Source: Thermoanaerobacterium sp. (GTDB taxonomy: Bacteria > Bacillota > Thermoanaerobacteria > Thermoanaerobacterales > Thermoanaerobacteraceae). From it: DNA of 5,795 nt. The translations under genes and the position numbers were made by a program. Below are positions 5,667-5,795 of this stretch, piece by piece; the stretch's first letter is position 1; each line of letters starts with the position of its first letter. The notes beneath the pieces were generated by a model. It was not told the origin of the DNA and ran no database searches. It saw only the letters and a program-made list of their open reading frames with translations. The stretch spans positions 1 to 5,795 of the forward strand of contig JASBVU010000133.1 of the NCBI GenBank assembly GCA_029960905.1. Direction: 5' to 3'.

Positions 5667-5795
5667 GTGGTTTAACTATTATCTTATTCTTTTTAACTAA
5701 AGCAATTTCCGGATATAAAGCCTCAATATCATTATCGGGTGAACGGGAAATAATGTTAGATATCCGAAGCTGCATTGCATTTATCTTTGATGCTG
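5644..5795 (-). CDS. minC: MinC, septum-site-determining protein, C-terminal 49 residues (cut by right edge)
   Basis: This open frame enters from the right edge and ends at TAG (5644-5646), followed at once by an in-frame TAA. The visible residues include KINAMQLRISNIISRSPD and YPEIALVKKNKIIVKPL, the end of the right-handed beta-helix domain of MinC that binds MinD and dimerises. MinC inhibits FtsZ assembly near the poles when bound to membrane MinD. The position just before minD supports the call. The N-terminal FtsZ-inhibiting domain lies outside the window. Confidence 0.92.
   Translation of the reverse strand, partial: ASKINAMQLRISNIISRSPDNDIEALYPEIALVKKNKIIVKPLYLYGKI

Overview
The window is a low-GC, densely packed chromosomal segment from a spore-forming Firmicute of class Clostridia. 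The gene set and protein sequences suggest Thermoanaerobacterium, Thermoanaerobacter or a close relative; this is inferred from reading the sequence, not from a search. Every gene I can support lies on the minus strand, so the order of expression runs right to left. I see no RNA genes, mobile elements, CRISPR arrays or plus-strand genes.

Layout in transcription order (right to left): the 3' end of minC (cut by the right edge), minD, and minE, which together position the division septum. A 17-bp stem-loop straddling the minE stop codon looks like an intrinsic terminator. It is followed in the 142-nt gap by a good extended -10 promoter. Next come rodA (SEDS peptidoglycan polymerase, interrupted by one in-frame TAG), mgsA (methylglyoxal synthase), a membrane-anchored degenerate LytM/M23 protein matching SpoIVFA, an M50 intramembrane protease matching SpoIVFB, and the first 394 codons of a TIGR03960-type radical SAM protein that runs off the left edge. 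The order Min genes, then spoIVFA, then spoIVFB resembles the Bacillus subtilis mreBCD-minCD-spoIVFAB-rplU region. This supports the spoIVF assignments and predicts ribonuclease G and rplU-rpmA further left.

Functionally the segment joins cell-shape and septum control (Min, RodA) to sporulation signalling (SpoIVFB should cleave pro-sigma-K in the mother cell, held in check by the SpoIVFA-like protein). A metabolic enzyme (MgsA) and a radical SAM enzyme of unknown substrate share the cluster.

Two observations stand out. First, a perfect 12-bp inverted repeat between mgsA and spoIVFA would bury the strong ribosome-binding site of spoIVFA in a hairpin. Its upstream arm copies the 16S rRNA anti-Shine-Dalgarno sequence and begins 9 nt after the mgsA stop codon, as expected for translation of spoIVFA coupled to mgsA. 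Second, rodA carries a lone amber codon at codon 252 with intact coding sequence on both sides. It is either a fresh nonsense mutation, a sequence error, or a readthrough site. I did not find a wholly new multi-gene system here.
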